From NCBI RefSeq assembly GCF_905171775.1, contig NC_053491.1, positions 140,313,983-140,377,982 of the forward strand: a stretch of DNA of 64,000 bases. Reading direction: 5' to 3'. The notes under the pieces are model-generated. The model saw nothing but the letters and a program-made list of their open reading frames with translations, did no database searches and had not been told where the DNA came from. Source of the DNA: Rana temporaria. Its lineage: Eukaryota; Chordata; Amphibia; Anura; Ranidae. Below, piece by piece: positions 31,286 to 41,559 of the stretch (position 1 is its first letter; the number at the start of each line of letters is the position of its first letter). A program made the translations under genes and the position numbers.

Positions 31286-32295
31286 GTCATTTGTTTTCTG
31301 GCCAAACTGCAGCTCTCCATCACTAAATCTTCATTTTGATTCTATATTTTTCTTTAGTAATAAATATTTTCTGACTAGTGGTACATCTATTCATCTCATA
31401 ATTTGGTCTGGCTAACTCTCCTTTGCCTCCCATCTCACATGCACTACACCTCCCCCATCAGTATACGTGCTTACAATCATACTCCATGCACCATACGTTA
31501 CCAGTGATCTGCCAATTCAAGAAACACTGCTTTCCAGGGATTGCAGGATTGTGTTATTTACAGTAAATGCATTGTACACTTTCAAATGTTTTTGTTGTTT
31601 TAACTAGGTGTAGTTATTTTCTCTGTGTTTGTTGGTCTTATCTAATAATGATGGGTTCATATATTGTGGCTGCAGTTTATAGTGTCATGGCTAATCGATT
31701 CCCCTATGTCCATAAATAATCCTTTACTTCTTGTTTGGGGTTACACAGTGTTCATTGCATGTCTAGCCATTTCCTCGGTGTTGCATCACAAATGTGGGAG
31801 TGCTAATCTGATGAAAACATCTCTCTTCCAGCATGTGTGAGCGCTCTGTTAATTGTTCTGCCTGTTGGTGTCTGATCTAATTACTATTTAGCTCTCACCT
31901 GCAGAGTACTAGACTAGAGACCCAGGGATTGTGGCATATGCAATTTCTTCACAAGAAATGTCAGTTCTCAGACTACAGACAGAGGTTGTGCATTACCTGT
32001 GCAGTGCCATACCGCATGCCTCATGTTTAAACACGAACAGAAATTTCCGACACAAGAATTTGAAGATTTACGCCACTATAGGCTGTGCAACAAATGACAC
32101 CATGAAAACACAAGGTGCAGGTAGGAAGGTTTATAATCTTAGACTTTTCAGAATATGTGCTTTACTGAAGTACGGGTTTACAATTACACGCAGGTTGCAA
32201 ATATAATTTACATTTAAAAAACACAATGAGATGGGCCTTATCCTTATGAAATAAAGGCTTAAAATACTAATTGTGTGCAAGGTTTATTTACTTAC
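31286..32295 (-). other. ATXN7L1 intron downstream of the exon
   Basis: No repeat family or coding sequence recognised. It begins, in gene direction, with the donor GTAAGTA at 32295. The following exon was not found in this window. Confidence 0.5.
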
Positions 32296-32400
32296 CGCAA
32301 TGTGACTGGAATACTTGGGGCTTCACTACCTGATTGCAGACATTACATACTACTAGATAGAAATCATCATGAGCTGGGTAATGTCCAAATAAGTGCATGT
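32296..32400 (-). CDS. ATXN7L1: Internal exon of ataxin-7-like 1
   Basis: The exon encodes MHLFGHYPAHDDFYLVVC followed by NVCNQVVKPQVFQSHC, 35 codons in all. This is the conserved Cys/His block near the N-terminus of ataxin-7 family proteins, with a CxxC pair and an HC pair that could bind zinc. MHLFGHYPAHDD and QVFQSHC fit ATXN7L1 better than ATXN7, as I recall those sequences. The minus strand shows a pyrimidine-rich tract ending CCTAG before the exon and G|GTAAGTA after it. The exon is 105 bp with phase 1 at both ends, so it can be skipped without a frame shift. Ataxin-7 itself belongs to the SAGA deubiquitinase module; the role of L1 is less clear. It is flanked on the upstream side by a (CA)n tract and Tc1 DNA. 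Confidence 0.87.
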
Positions 32401-32569
32401 CTAGGAAAAGAAAAGAAAATGGAATTAATAAAAGTATATTCACAGATGTTATACATCTATTGTTTCTACCAAAATGGTTATCATAAAGCTGTGCACTTAC
32501 AAGAAATAGGAGCAATTTCCACGCTTTCTCCCAAACCATTTACAGATATATGTTTTTAATTTGATAGAG

Positions 32570-32574
<5 letters not shown>

Positions 32575-32618
<44 letters not shown>
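32575..32618. repeat. (CA)n microsatellite
   Basis: 22 CA units about 175 bp upstream (in gene direction) of the ATXN7L1 exon acceptor. Confidence 0.97.
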
Positions 32619-32619
<1 letters not shown>

Positions 32620-32767
32620 CGGGTACAATAATTATTGAACACATCACCATTTTTTTTAGGTAAATATATTTCTAAAAGGTGCTATTGACATAACATTTTC
32701 ACCACGTCAGTAATGCAATCCATACATACAAAGAAACCAAAACAAATAAGTTTAGAAATTAAGTTAA

Positions 32768-33134
32768 AGAGGAAGTAAACCTAAAAAAACGTAAAAAAAA
32801 CCTGCATGAGAAAGGCATAATGAGCTAGTATGCATAGCATACTAGCTCATTATGAATGACTTACCTCACATCGAAGCCCCCAAAACGCTCCTCGCTCCCC
32901 TCTGCTGCCATGTTGCCTACGAGTCCCCTCCGTGTATCGCACGATCCCCACGCATGCGCGAGTTTCCGGCATTATCCCCTTGATAAAACCGACACGCCGT
33001 AGACATCGGTGCAGTCCTTTCTGCAAATATCTCCTTAACCGTGTAGGTTAAGGAGATATTTCTTGCACCTACAGGTGAACCTTAATCTAGACTTACCTGT
33101 AGGTGCAAGTGGTCAGAGAGGGTTTACAACCACT
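32768..33134. mobile_element. TTAA element inserted in Tc1
   Basis: TTAA at 32764-32767 and 33135-33138 flank 367 bp with inverted ends AAAGAGGAAGTAAACC and GGTTTACAACCACTTT. It splits otherwise continuous Tc1 text (GAAATTAAG / TTGTGTAATAAAATG). It contains two hairpins, GAGCTAGTATGC/GCATACTAGCTC and ATATCTCCTTAACC/GGTTAAGGAGATAT. Confidence 0.75.
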
Positions 33135-33369
33135 TTAATTGTGTAATAAAATGTATTGACATAAGAAAAAAAGTATTCAACACATGAATAAAGAAGGTGC
33201 AAAAAGGTATGAAAAGCCAAGACACCAGCTGACATTTATTAGCAATTAGAAAGCAATCCTGCCCCTTGTCATTGCAAATATCAGCTGGTTCAGTCTCAAC
33301 CGACAGCCTATGAAAAAAAAAAAAAAAAAGGTGTCTCATTACCAAGGTGTCACACAAGAAATATCTCAT

Positions 33370-34190
33370 GGTGGGTAAAAGCAAAGCGCTCTCTCAAGAC
33401 CTTCACAACCTTATTGTTGCAAAACCTACTGATGGCATTGGTTACAAAAGGATTTCTAAACTTCTGAATGTTTCAGTGAGCACTGTTGGGGCTATAATTT
33501 AGAGGTGAAAGGAACATAATTTCACCATAAACTGGCCATGACCAGGTGCTTCCCACAAGATTTCTGACAGAGGAGTGAAAATAATTATCAGAAGAGTTGT
33601 TCAAGAGCCAAGGACCACTTGCGAAGAGCTTTCAGAAAGACCTGGAATTAGCAGGTACAAATTGTTTCAAAGAAAACAATAAGAAATGCACTCAACAACC
33701 ATGGCCTGTATGCATGCTTACTACGCAAGACTCCATTGCTGAAGAAAAAGCATGTTGAAGCTCATTAAAAAAAAAAGTTTGTTGCACAACATTTAGACAA
33801 GCCTGTGAAATACTAGGAGAATATAGTCTGGACAGATGAGACCAAAATGTAACTCTTTGGATGCCATTATACACACACCATGTTTAGAGATCAAATGGCA
33901 CTGCACCTCATCCCAAAAACACCCCAATACCAACAGAGAAGTTTGGAAGTGGGAACATCAAGGTCTGGGGCCGTTTTTGAGCATACAGTACTGGCAAACT
34001 TCATATCATTGAAGGAAGAATGAATGGAAAAATGTACCAAGACATTCTTGATATAAATCTGCTGCCATCTACCAGGATGATGAAGATGAAACAAGGGTGG
34101 ACATTTCAGCAAGACAAGGATCCCAAACACAAAGCCAAGGAAACTCTCAAATTGGTTTCAAAGAAAGAAAATAAAGCTGCTAGAACTGAT
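33370..34190 (+). pseudogene. Tc1 transposase relic
   Basis: Recognisable pieces in several frames: near 33820, text for VWTDETK (first catalytic region), and at 34095-34150 the frame GWTFQQDKDPKHKAKETLK, the second catalytic Asp region of Tc1 transposases. Stops and frame breaks are frequent, so the gene is dead. The C-terminus is cut off by the repeat at 34190. Confidence 0.75.
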
Positions 34191-34640
34191 TTTTTTTTTT
34201 TTTTTTTTTTAACAACTGTGTTATACTTACCTGCCCTGTTCAATAGAATTGTATAGAATGGCCCTGAACCTCCTCTTCTAGGGTCCCTCACAATACTGGC
34301 TCCTCCTCTTCTTTTTGGTGTGCCATCATTGGAAGTTGGTTCCAATTGTGGTATACATGTGGACTCGAGCCCGGATCACGTTATCTGCGTCCATAGCCAC
34401 AGACAGCGCTTCTCCCCCCCCCCCCCCCCGCCGGTCACAGGATTTCACCGACAGCAGCAGAAGCCAATGGCCCCCACTGCCTCAGCAAAACCGGTGAGAC
34501 CTGGTACAGAGCTGGATTGGGAGAGGGTTAAGGTAAGTAAAAGGGGGGGCGAGGGGGGTGATACAAGTAGTGCAACGTTTTTACTTTAATGCATCGACTG
34601 CATGAAGGTAAAACATGTTTGGCTTTAGAACCACTTTAAT
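34191..34640 (+). repeat. Repeat of the TTATACTTACCTGCCCTG group
   Basis: GTGTTATACTTACCTGCCCTG, then TCCTCTTCTAGGGTCCCTC and AGCAGAAGCCAATGGC, followed by GGCTTTAGAACCACTTTAAT. It parallels 47985-48480 and 50130-50640. A C16 run lies at about 34416-34430. Non-coding. Confidence 0.6.
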
Positions 34641-36131
34641 TTGACACCTTTGCAGGATTGTCTACAGGTAACTCTGAAAGGAACACCCGACTCACAAATG
34701 TAAAGATTTTCATCCAAAAGCACCCAAGACCCCCCCCCTCTCTCTCATACACTCAGTAATTCTACACGTTTCTTGCTTGTAATTGGCAGAATACCTACTG
34801 CAGGATTATTGCTGCAGTACTAAAACATTTCTCATGGCCACCAATCAGATTCAAAGCTACCTTAAAAAAACCCGAATATAAATTGGTGAGGCAGGAATTA
34901 CAGATACAAAGTTACACAACCCAAGCTCCATGGCCTCCCAATGACTCTGAGGTGAATTCTGAAATCTGTATGCATGTAAATACACCAGACGCAGCTTTTA
35001 TTGAATTAAACTACAAAACAAATAAATATAACAGCTTACCAATTCTAAGATGTGTTGGCTGCATTTGTTTTAATTATGTAGGCATTTTCCTTTTATTTTC
35101 ACCTATTGCTCTGACCAGTAAGTTTGCACACTACTTTTTTTCAGCGCACACCACTGCAACATAATGATGTAAACCACGCACACCAAAGACCAGACATTTT
35201 GCCTGGTCATGCGGTGGGACTGCCCTGGAATAGCCACTCAATTCAGTCCCATCGCATTTGGCGTGAATACAACCCAAGACAAAAAGTGTGTTAGGCCCCT
35301 TTCACATGTACGGATCCCGTGAGGATCCGTATATGTCTCATCCGCTTGGGGATTGCTCAGGGATTGGGTATGGTAAAACCACAACTCAACCCACCTGATT
35401 TAAACCCATTATTGCCGTGCAATGCACGCGATTGCAACATGGTAGTGCGGCAATTAGAGGTTTATGTCAGGTGTGAGGAGGCGACACTGTGCCCCGTGAT
35501 CTTTGACTTCTCCCATGTTGTTCGGGGAGATTTACACCCCTTTAAGGTTGCCTACCCCTGCTCTGAACTCAAGCATTGTCCCATAACACACTGCCACAAT
35601 TGTACAGCTCAACAATAGAAGAGGTTCAAATTTGAGCACATCATCCCTTAGCATCCTGCCCTAGGACAATAGAATAAATGCATCAAATGTACGAACACCG
35701 ATTAACCAATATCCTTACCACATACATTTTCCCCTTCTGTAAAACAGATGGGGTAAATAAAAATCTATCGTTATGTCCTTTGGAACCACTAGTGTAGTAA
35801 GAACAAGGTCTTTGGAGCGGCATTTACATCAATAATGCCGACATCAAATAGCAGAAAAATCGCACCACAACGTACTGAGTTTACACCACAATAATCAATA
35901 TTTTTAATTATATATATCAGCCATCTTGTTAAAAAGTTAATGCTTTTTTTAAACACTGAAGAAGCATGCATGTCATTAAAAAGGTGTTGCATGAAATATT
36001 AGGTTTTGTCCTCAAAGTTTTTTTTGTAAAAGAATGTCCTACCCCTCAATAGAAACAGAAAAAAAAAAAAAAACACAACTTGAACTGTATCTGAGCACAC
36101 TGTCACCTATACAAAGATGTAATCGTTCATA
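34641..36131. other. No gene recognised
   Basis: Mostly unrecognised. At 35290 a fragment GTTAGGCCCCTTTCACATG, with an adjacent GGATCCCGTGAGGATCC palindrome, resembles the left end of TAA-flanked MITEs, but no right end was found. Confidence 0.45.
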
Positions 36132-36139
36132 CCCTAAAT

Positions 36140-36324
36140 CAGTGTTTCTCAACTCCAGTCCTCAAGGCGCCCCAACAGGTCATGTTTTCAGGCTTTCCAT
36201 TATTTTGCAAAGGGGATTTAATCAGTTTCACTGCCTTAGTAATTACCACAGCCATTTCATCTGAGAGAAATACTGAAAACATGACCTGTTGGTGCGCCTT
36301 GAGGACTGGAGTTGAGAAACCCTG
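36140..36324. mobile_element. hAT-type MITE with 8-bp target duplication
   Basis: CCCTAAAT (36132-36139 and 36325-36332) directly flanks a 185-bp element. Ends CAGTGTTTCTCAACTCCAG and CTGGAGTTGAGAAACCCTG are inverted, and the arms are about 40 bp. CAGTG ends and 8-bp duplications are typical of hAT elements. No transposase. Confidence 0.9.
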
Positions 36325-36449
36325 CCCTAAATAACGCCAACCAAGGAAACTAAATGCAGCAAAAAACAGCGCTGATCATATGCTTGCAAACTGGTATTTC
36401 TGGCACTTTTCAGGTCACATGCCCGCTACAAGACACAATGTATGTATGT

Positions 36450-36952
36450 ATGGTTAAAGCTTTGTTACCCCCAAAAAAATCCTGTTCCCTTAAAGCATGT
36501 CATACAGCACAGTGCTTGTGCCGTGTCATTTGGCCCCCTGTACCCTGTGTCACCTGAAATACCTGGCTGATCCTGCCTGGTTATGACCTCCCCCCTGTAA
36601 ACTGACCACAGTTTATCATGGCTGTTGAGCCCTGACACTGTGGTCGGTTTACGTGCCTCCGCCATCCGCAGCCCTGCTCTGTCCTCTCTCACCCTCCCCT
36701 TCCAGCCCCTTGCCACAGTGCCACTCTGCTCCCTGCCCCTTCCTTCCTGCTGCTATCATAATTGTAATAGAATCATACACTCCTCTATGTGTTTTATATA
36801 AAAAAATATAATAAAAGTGCAGATTTCAACCTCATTTCACAGCGCCTCCCGGTGCTCACGTGACATCTCGGCTCTCTGCTCCCCGGCTAACATCAGTGGG
36901 AGTTCTCAGTCCCTCCCACTCTAGTTGTCAGCCCGGGAGAGGAGAGCGAGCA

Positions 36953-36991
<39 letters not shown>

Positions 36992-37046
36992 TTATTAAAC
37001 ACAGGGGATTATATGTTTATAAACAAGTGGCTTTACACCCACTTTA
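36450..37046. repeat. AAAGTGGNTGTAAACC-group repeat with (CA)n
   Basis: Begins GGTTAAAGCTTTGTTACCCC and ends GGCTTTACACCCACTTTAA. The interior recurs at 30416 (TAAAGCATG, AGTGCTTGTGC, ACTGTGGTCGGTTTAC). A (CA)n run at 36953-36987 lies near its right end. Confidence 0.6.
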
Positions 37047-37299
37047 AAAACTTGCCCAAACTTGGCAGATTAGGGCCACCTGAGATAACTTCTCAGAAAT
37101 AGCCAATCTGCAACAATGAGCCCCTATTAACAACACCAGAGCCAAGTGTTTTTCAGGTGATTTGGAACCATTTATTGCACATTTCTGTGTGCACAGATGT
37201 GCATTTTTGCACGAGTATACAAGCTTTTCTGGGACACAAAAGGAGGAAGAGAACTGAAAACAGTTGTTCAGCTGCAAAAAAAAACACTTACGTTGGGCA

Positions 37300-37655
37300 T
37301 TTGAAGCAGAGTTTCACCCAAAAGTGGAATGTGTCTCTTCCCCCCCCCCCTCTGGTGCCACATTTGCCACCTTTCAGGGGAGAGCGCATACCTGTCATTG
37401 ACAGGTACCCTATCCCCACTTCTGGGGGACCGGGCCACGTCACATTACATCAGCTGCTCGGCATCCGCCTCCTTCCCCCGCTGCCGGGCCAGTAGGAGAG
37501 TGCAGCGGTGCCTTGCGCAAGCGCAGTAGTGACTCGGCGTGAAGCCGTAATGCTGCACCACTAACGGCGGTGGCAGCACCCGACAGCTGATGGAAACATC
37601 GGCTGCTGGCTTTTAATTTTTGCAGGGGTGGGCAGACCTTTGCTTTAAAGGAGTC
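37300..37655 (+). repeat. GGAGTTCCACCC-family repeat
   Basis: GCAGAGTTTCACCCAAAAG at the left, GGTGCCACATTTGCCACCTTTC and ATACCTGTCATTGACAGGTA inside, and GACCTTTGCTTTAAAG at the right. More decayed than 7515 and 38209. Confidence 0.65.
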
Positions 37656-37756
37656 TATTGAGCCAAAAACGTGCAACACAGCTCCATAAAAAAAAAAAAT
37701 GTGTACCTTTTTGTGCTTTGAGTTTCAAGCAACTGAGCCTAGAGATGTGAGGAGAC

Positions 37757-37758
<2 letters not shown>

Positions 37759-37800
<42 letters not shown>

Positions 37801-37802
37801 AT
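37759..37802. repeat. (AT)n microsatellite
   Basis: An AT-alternating run with one break near 37790. Confidence 0.95.
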
Positions 37803-38208
37803 GATTTTTGATGTTGAGCACTGCTGCGTGTAGGAAAATGCGAAAAAATGTGCAATACAATCCTCAGGTGTAAAGGGACTAGAGAGTCAAGTCTGACTGA
37901 TATGACGAGTCTGGAAGGGATCCAAGAGCCCACATCACTAAAAAAAAACACAACAGAACAACCATATGATCGTCAGAAATGTGTCAATATAACAATCACT
38001 TCCTCCAATCTTGTAGAATGCTGTCCAAATTGATAGCATGTGGGAAAGGTTAAGGAAACCCACATTAATACTGGAGACCTAAGATGACATCTCTATGCAG
38101 TCACACACATAGATCTGCAGGATACGAATAAAAGTACATAAATTGCAAGATGCAAAATCATATATACATGAAGCTCAGAATCGGATCCCACCTGACATTT
38201 CGTTTAAA

Positions 38209-38683
38209 GTGAAATTCAACCCAAAAATAGAACTTCCGCTTTTCAGACCCCAATACCACCCCCCTCCCGGTGTCACATTTGGCACCTTTCGGGGGGGGGG
38301 GGGGGGGATGCTGGTCCAATACATGCATTTGCTCCCACTTCTGGCGATAGATCGCCGCAAATTCTGCGGCGATCTACGCCATGTCCGACCCCTCCTTCAT
38401 CCCCTCCTGCTGTCTTCTGGAAGACACACAGGTCCTAGAAGCCAGCAGGGACCAGTGAGGAGGCACATGCGCAGTAGGGAACCAGGCTGTGAAGGCGGAA
38501 GGCTTCACCTCCCGATTCCCTTACTGAAGATGCCGGCACCTGCACCTGGGACCCGAGGGACAGAGCAGCTTCGGGTGAGGACATTGCGGGCACCCTGGAC
38601 AGGGCTGCAGTATAAAAGTCATCAGCTGCAGTATATGTAGCTGCTGACTTTTATTTTATTTATTTTTTGGCGGAACTCCGCTT
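38209..38683 (+). repeat. GGAGTTCCACCC-family repeat, full length
   Basis: Ends TTTAAAGTGAAATTCAACCC and GGCGGAACTCCGCTTTAA. The interior has GGTGTCACATTTGGCACC, an 18-G run (about 38290-38307), GCGGCGATCTACGCC, CACATGCGCAGTAGGGAACC and CAGCTGCAGTATATGTAGCTG. This is the best reference copy of the family in the window. Confidence 0.75.
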
Positions 38684-39164
38684 TAATGAATGCTTGGCTG
38701 CCAGCTCTGGTCATAATGACATTATTACTTCCAATTGGCTCTCAGCCGTCGGCCTGAACACAGTGACCCATTAATGCTCTTGAACAAGAATTAAATTCCG
38801 GGAAACAATGTGGTCCCTCAGAAACCAAATAAGCTTGGAGATCTTGAACGATTATTGGATAAAGGAGGAAAATACAAGTACTGATATCAGTAACCTGGAC
38901 GCTGCAGATACAACTTACTAGGCATAATAGTGTTACCTCACACCTACTCAAGGCCAGCGAAAAAGTTTACTTTCCTTCCAAAACTGAATCAAACACCCTA
39001 TGGATGACAGCAATGTCTTATGACTGGGGTTAAACAATAGCACACAAAAAATTCTCCTGCGCTCTGGTGTTTTTCTGCTATAGGGCAACGTGATCCAATT
39101 TCAGTGTAATGTCTATGATCTTGCAGCCCTCCTCAGAATCATGGGAATTCATAAAGCTATAAAA
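38684..39164. other. No feature recognised
   Basis: Unique-looking sequence without motifs that I recognise. Confidence 0.4.
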
Positions 39165-39430
39165 GAAAAGAAAAAGGAGGGCGCACCGACCTAGTGCATT
39201 ACCACTTAAAGGGATTTTATTAAATAAAAACATTAGTCATGCTCACAAAAGGAGGTAAAAGACAGCGCTTATCAGACAATGGAACTGATGCACAGTATCG
39301 CCCAACGAACACGGTGACAGCACAGATCAGATGGCATCAAACCAACATTTTGGCTTACGCGTTTCAGAGGCGAATCTCTTTCATCAGAGCCTCGGTGGTC
39401 TGTAGTTGCCTCTAAAAACTACAGGAGGCT
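39165..39430 (+). repeat. Repeat with ACGCGTTTCAGAGGC motif
   Basis: AAGGAGGGCGCACCGACC and TAGTGCATTACCA match 23868. Later, TTACGCGTTTCAGAGGCGAA and TCTTTCATCAGAGCC match the core of the foldback at 43802 (ACGCGTTTCAGAGGCCCTGC). The three places appear to carry parts of one repeat family. Confidence 0.6.
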
Positions 39431-39681
39431 AGCCCAAACTGGTGGAGAAAGGGCAAAGGAAGAAACCCAGAAGAGCTGCAATATACATAGGAAAAAGTAC
39501 TTTGAGACCTTCTTATATTATAAAGGATCACAAGAAATGTGGGGAGTCCTATACAAGGGGTGTGTGGATTGGCACTTGAAATCACAGTCACTGGATTACT
39601 TTTGCATTAGGAGTCACCTGAAATTGGCACAGAACATTTGAATGTTCAAAGCATATGGACAGACACAAAGAGTGGACACTT

Positions 39682-39841
39682 TGGGGTTATTTACTAAAAC
39701 TAAAAGTTGCAAAATCTGGTGTAGCTCTGCATAGAAACCAATCGGCTTCCAGTTTTTTTTGGTCAAAGCTTAATTGAACAAACTGAAGTTAGAAGCCGAT
39801 TGGCTACCTTGCAAAGTTGCACCAGCGTATACTTTCAACTG
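39682..39841. repeat. Inverted-repeat element (GGGGTTATTTACTAAA)
   Basis: Begins GGGGTTATTTACTAAAACT. AACCAATCGGCTTCCAG pairs with GAAGCCGATTGGCTACC, and GCAAAATCTGGTGTAG pairs with TTGCACCAG plus flanking bases. This is a hairpin-forming repeat that I know from amphibian DNA; the right end is worn. Confidence 0.6.
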
Positions 39842-39842
39842 G

Positions 39843-40135
39843 TTTTAAATGCAGTACAACCACTTTTACCAATATTAATGCTTAACTGTAGGTGCTGAAA
39901 ACATCTCCTAAACCTGCACGGTTTAGGAGAGATTTACAATGTACGAGTGTGCCGATCGGTGCATGCACACTTTATAAAGGGCAAGATCGTGCCATTTCTA
40001 AAGGAATAATGCCGTGACTGGCGGCTCCCGCCAGTCACAGAGCCGGAGTTCGCGGCCCCGGAAGGAAGAGCGGTGAAGATGGACGCTTCGTGCCAGAGGG
40101 GACAGAGGTAACATCGCAGGCTTCGGTTTCAGGTA
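39843..40135 (-). repeat. AAAGTGGTTGTA-group element fragment
   Basis: AGTACAACCACTTTTACC and the hairpin ATCTCCTAAACCTGCACGGTTTAGGAGA echo the element at 32768 in opposite orientation. Ends near CAGGTAAGTGACAC. Non-coding. Confidence 0.5.
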
Positions 40136-40619
40136 AGTGACACATAATGGGCTACTATGCGATGCACCACTCGCAATTGAAAATTTGCCGTACTGGCCCA
40201 CTGTACACTGCCCTACTGATTTATACACTCCGCATCTGCCCCTCCCCCCCCCATCCTCTGCCGTGCTGGCCCCCTGTATACTGCCTTGCAAACTGCTGGC
40301 CCCTTTGTACACTGCCTTACTGACCTTGCATCCTCTGCCCCACAGACTTTTTACTGCACTCCCACAGACAGGCTAGATCTGGCCCTGATACAACCACATT
40401 TTCAAAAAAGTAAAAACAGGAAAAAAAAAGGTAAAATAAAACTGATGGCAGCAACCTGTCTCAAAAAAAAGTTTGTAGCATTGTAGCATCCCCTCTTCTT
40501 GTAACACTCTGTAAATGTCATTGAGCTGAGGAGACTAGTTCCTGGAGTTTTTTGGGGGGGTTTTTTTCTGTTCTTGCCTGGTATAAGATTCTAACTGCTC
40601 AACAATCCTGGGTCGTCTT

Positions 40620-40940
40620 TGTTGTATTTTTTATTTCAAGATGTGCCAAGTATTTCCAACTGATGAAAGGTCTGGACTGCAGGCAGACCAGTTAAGCAAG
40701 TGGACTCTTCTAATATGAAGCCATGCTGTTGTCATAGATGCAGCATGCGATTTAGCATTGTCCTGCTGGGATATGCAAGGCCTTTCTTGAAAAAACACAT
40801 TGTCTGGATGGGAGCATATGCTGCTCCAAAACCTGAATATATCTTTTGGCGTTCATGGTGCCTTTCCACATGTGCAAGCTGCAGAATGCATACAATCCGT
40901 CCTTTGGATATAAACAGGATGATGGAAGTATCAACACAGG
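40620..40940 (-). pseudogene. Second Tc1-like transposase fragment
   Basis: The minus frame reads LHMWKGTMNAKRYIQVLEQH then MLPSRQCVFSRKALHIPAGQ, in register with the central part of a Tc1-like transposase (the segment leading to the second catalytic Asp). Further text to about 40620 continues the match in other frames. Only about 100 codons remain. Confidence 0.7.
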
Positions 40941-41399
40941 TGGAGCCTATGCCAATTCTCATCACGTTAGTTCCCATGTGATCTGCAAACCGTTTTATCC
41001 TAGTCTGTTTGGACTTCTGCTACCTCAATAAACCATCACGGTTTTATACTATGTTGGCGTTGTTGTTCTCCTTTCTTTTATCGTACTTGGGAGCGAGAAA
41101 CAGAGCAGCCACAGGTGCTTCCATCATCCTGTTTATATCCAAAAGACGAAACATACATTACACTCATCCACGCTTTACTAGGCTTATTTAACGTGGAGTC
41201 TAGTCATCTGGTAAGGGCACAGCCTTTTTTTCCCTTTCACGGTGGAAAGTTGCACTTTTGGTGTACAACCTTTTTTTATCACGGAGACACAAATATTTAA
41301 GAACTTTATGTTGGATTTCCTCATGGATTTGAACATATTTTAGATTTTCTCATGGAGCTAGCACTGTTTATTTAATTTGCATTTTATTTTTTTACTTGT

Positions 41400-41550
41400 C
41401 CTGACTCTCCCGTAGTCCAAGGGAGGGGGCGAGCACGACACTCCACACCAGGGAGAAAGCCTCACATTACTGTGTGGAGTTACAGAAGAACAGGAAGTGA
41501 GGATTTCTCTCTCTCTCTATATATATATATCTATATCTATATCTATGTTC
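41400..41550 (+). repeat. Half copy of the 45575 foldback
   Basis: GGGGGCGAGCACGACACTCC, CACACCAGGGAGAAAG, TTACTGTGTGGAGTTACAG and AGAACAGGAAGTGAGGATTT match the right arm of 45575-46035. It ends in a CT/AT microsatellite (41505-41545). Confidence 0.7.
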
Positions 41551-41559
41551 TAAGGGGTT

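Larger units (their letters stand above)
32620..34190 (+). mobile_element. Tc1-type DNA transposon relic
   Basis: The left part (TACAATAATTATTGAACACA, then AATCCATACATACAAAG) matches what I know of a Tc1 terminal region. A decayed transposase follows at 33370-34190. The right end is missing, replaced by a T-run and another repeat at about 34190. A TTAA element is inserted at 32768. Confidence 0.7.
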
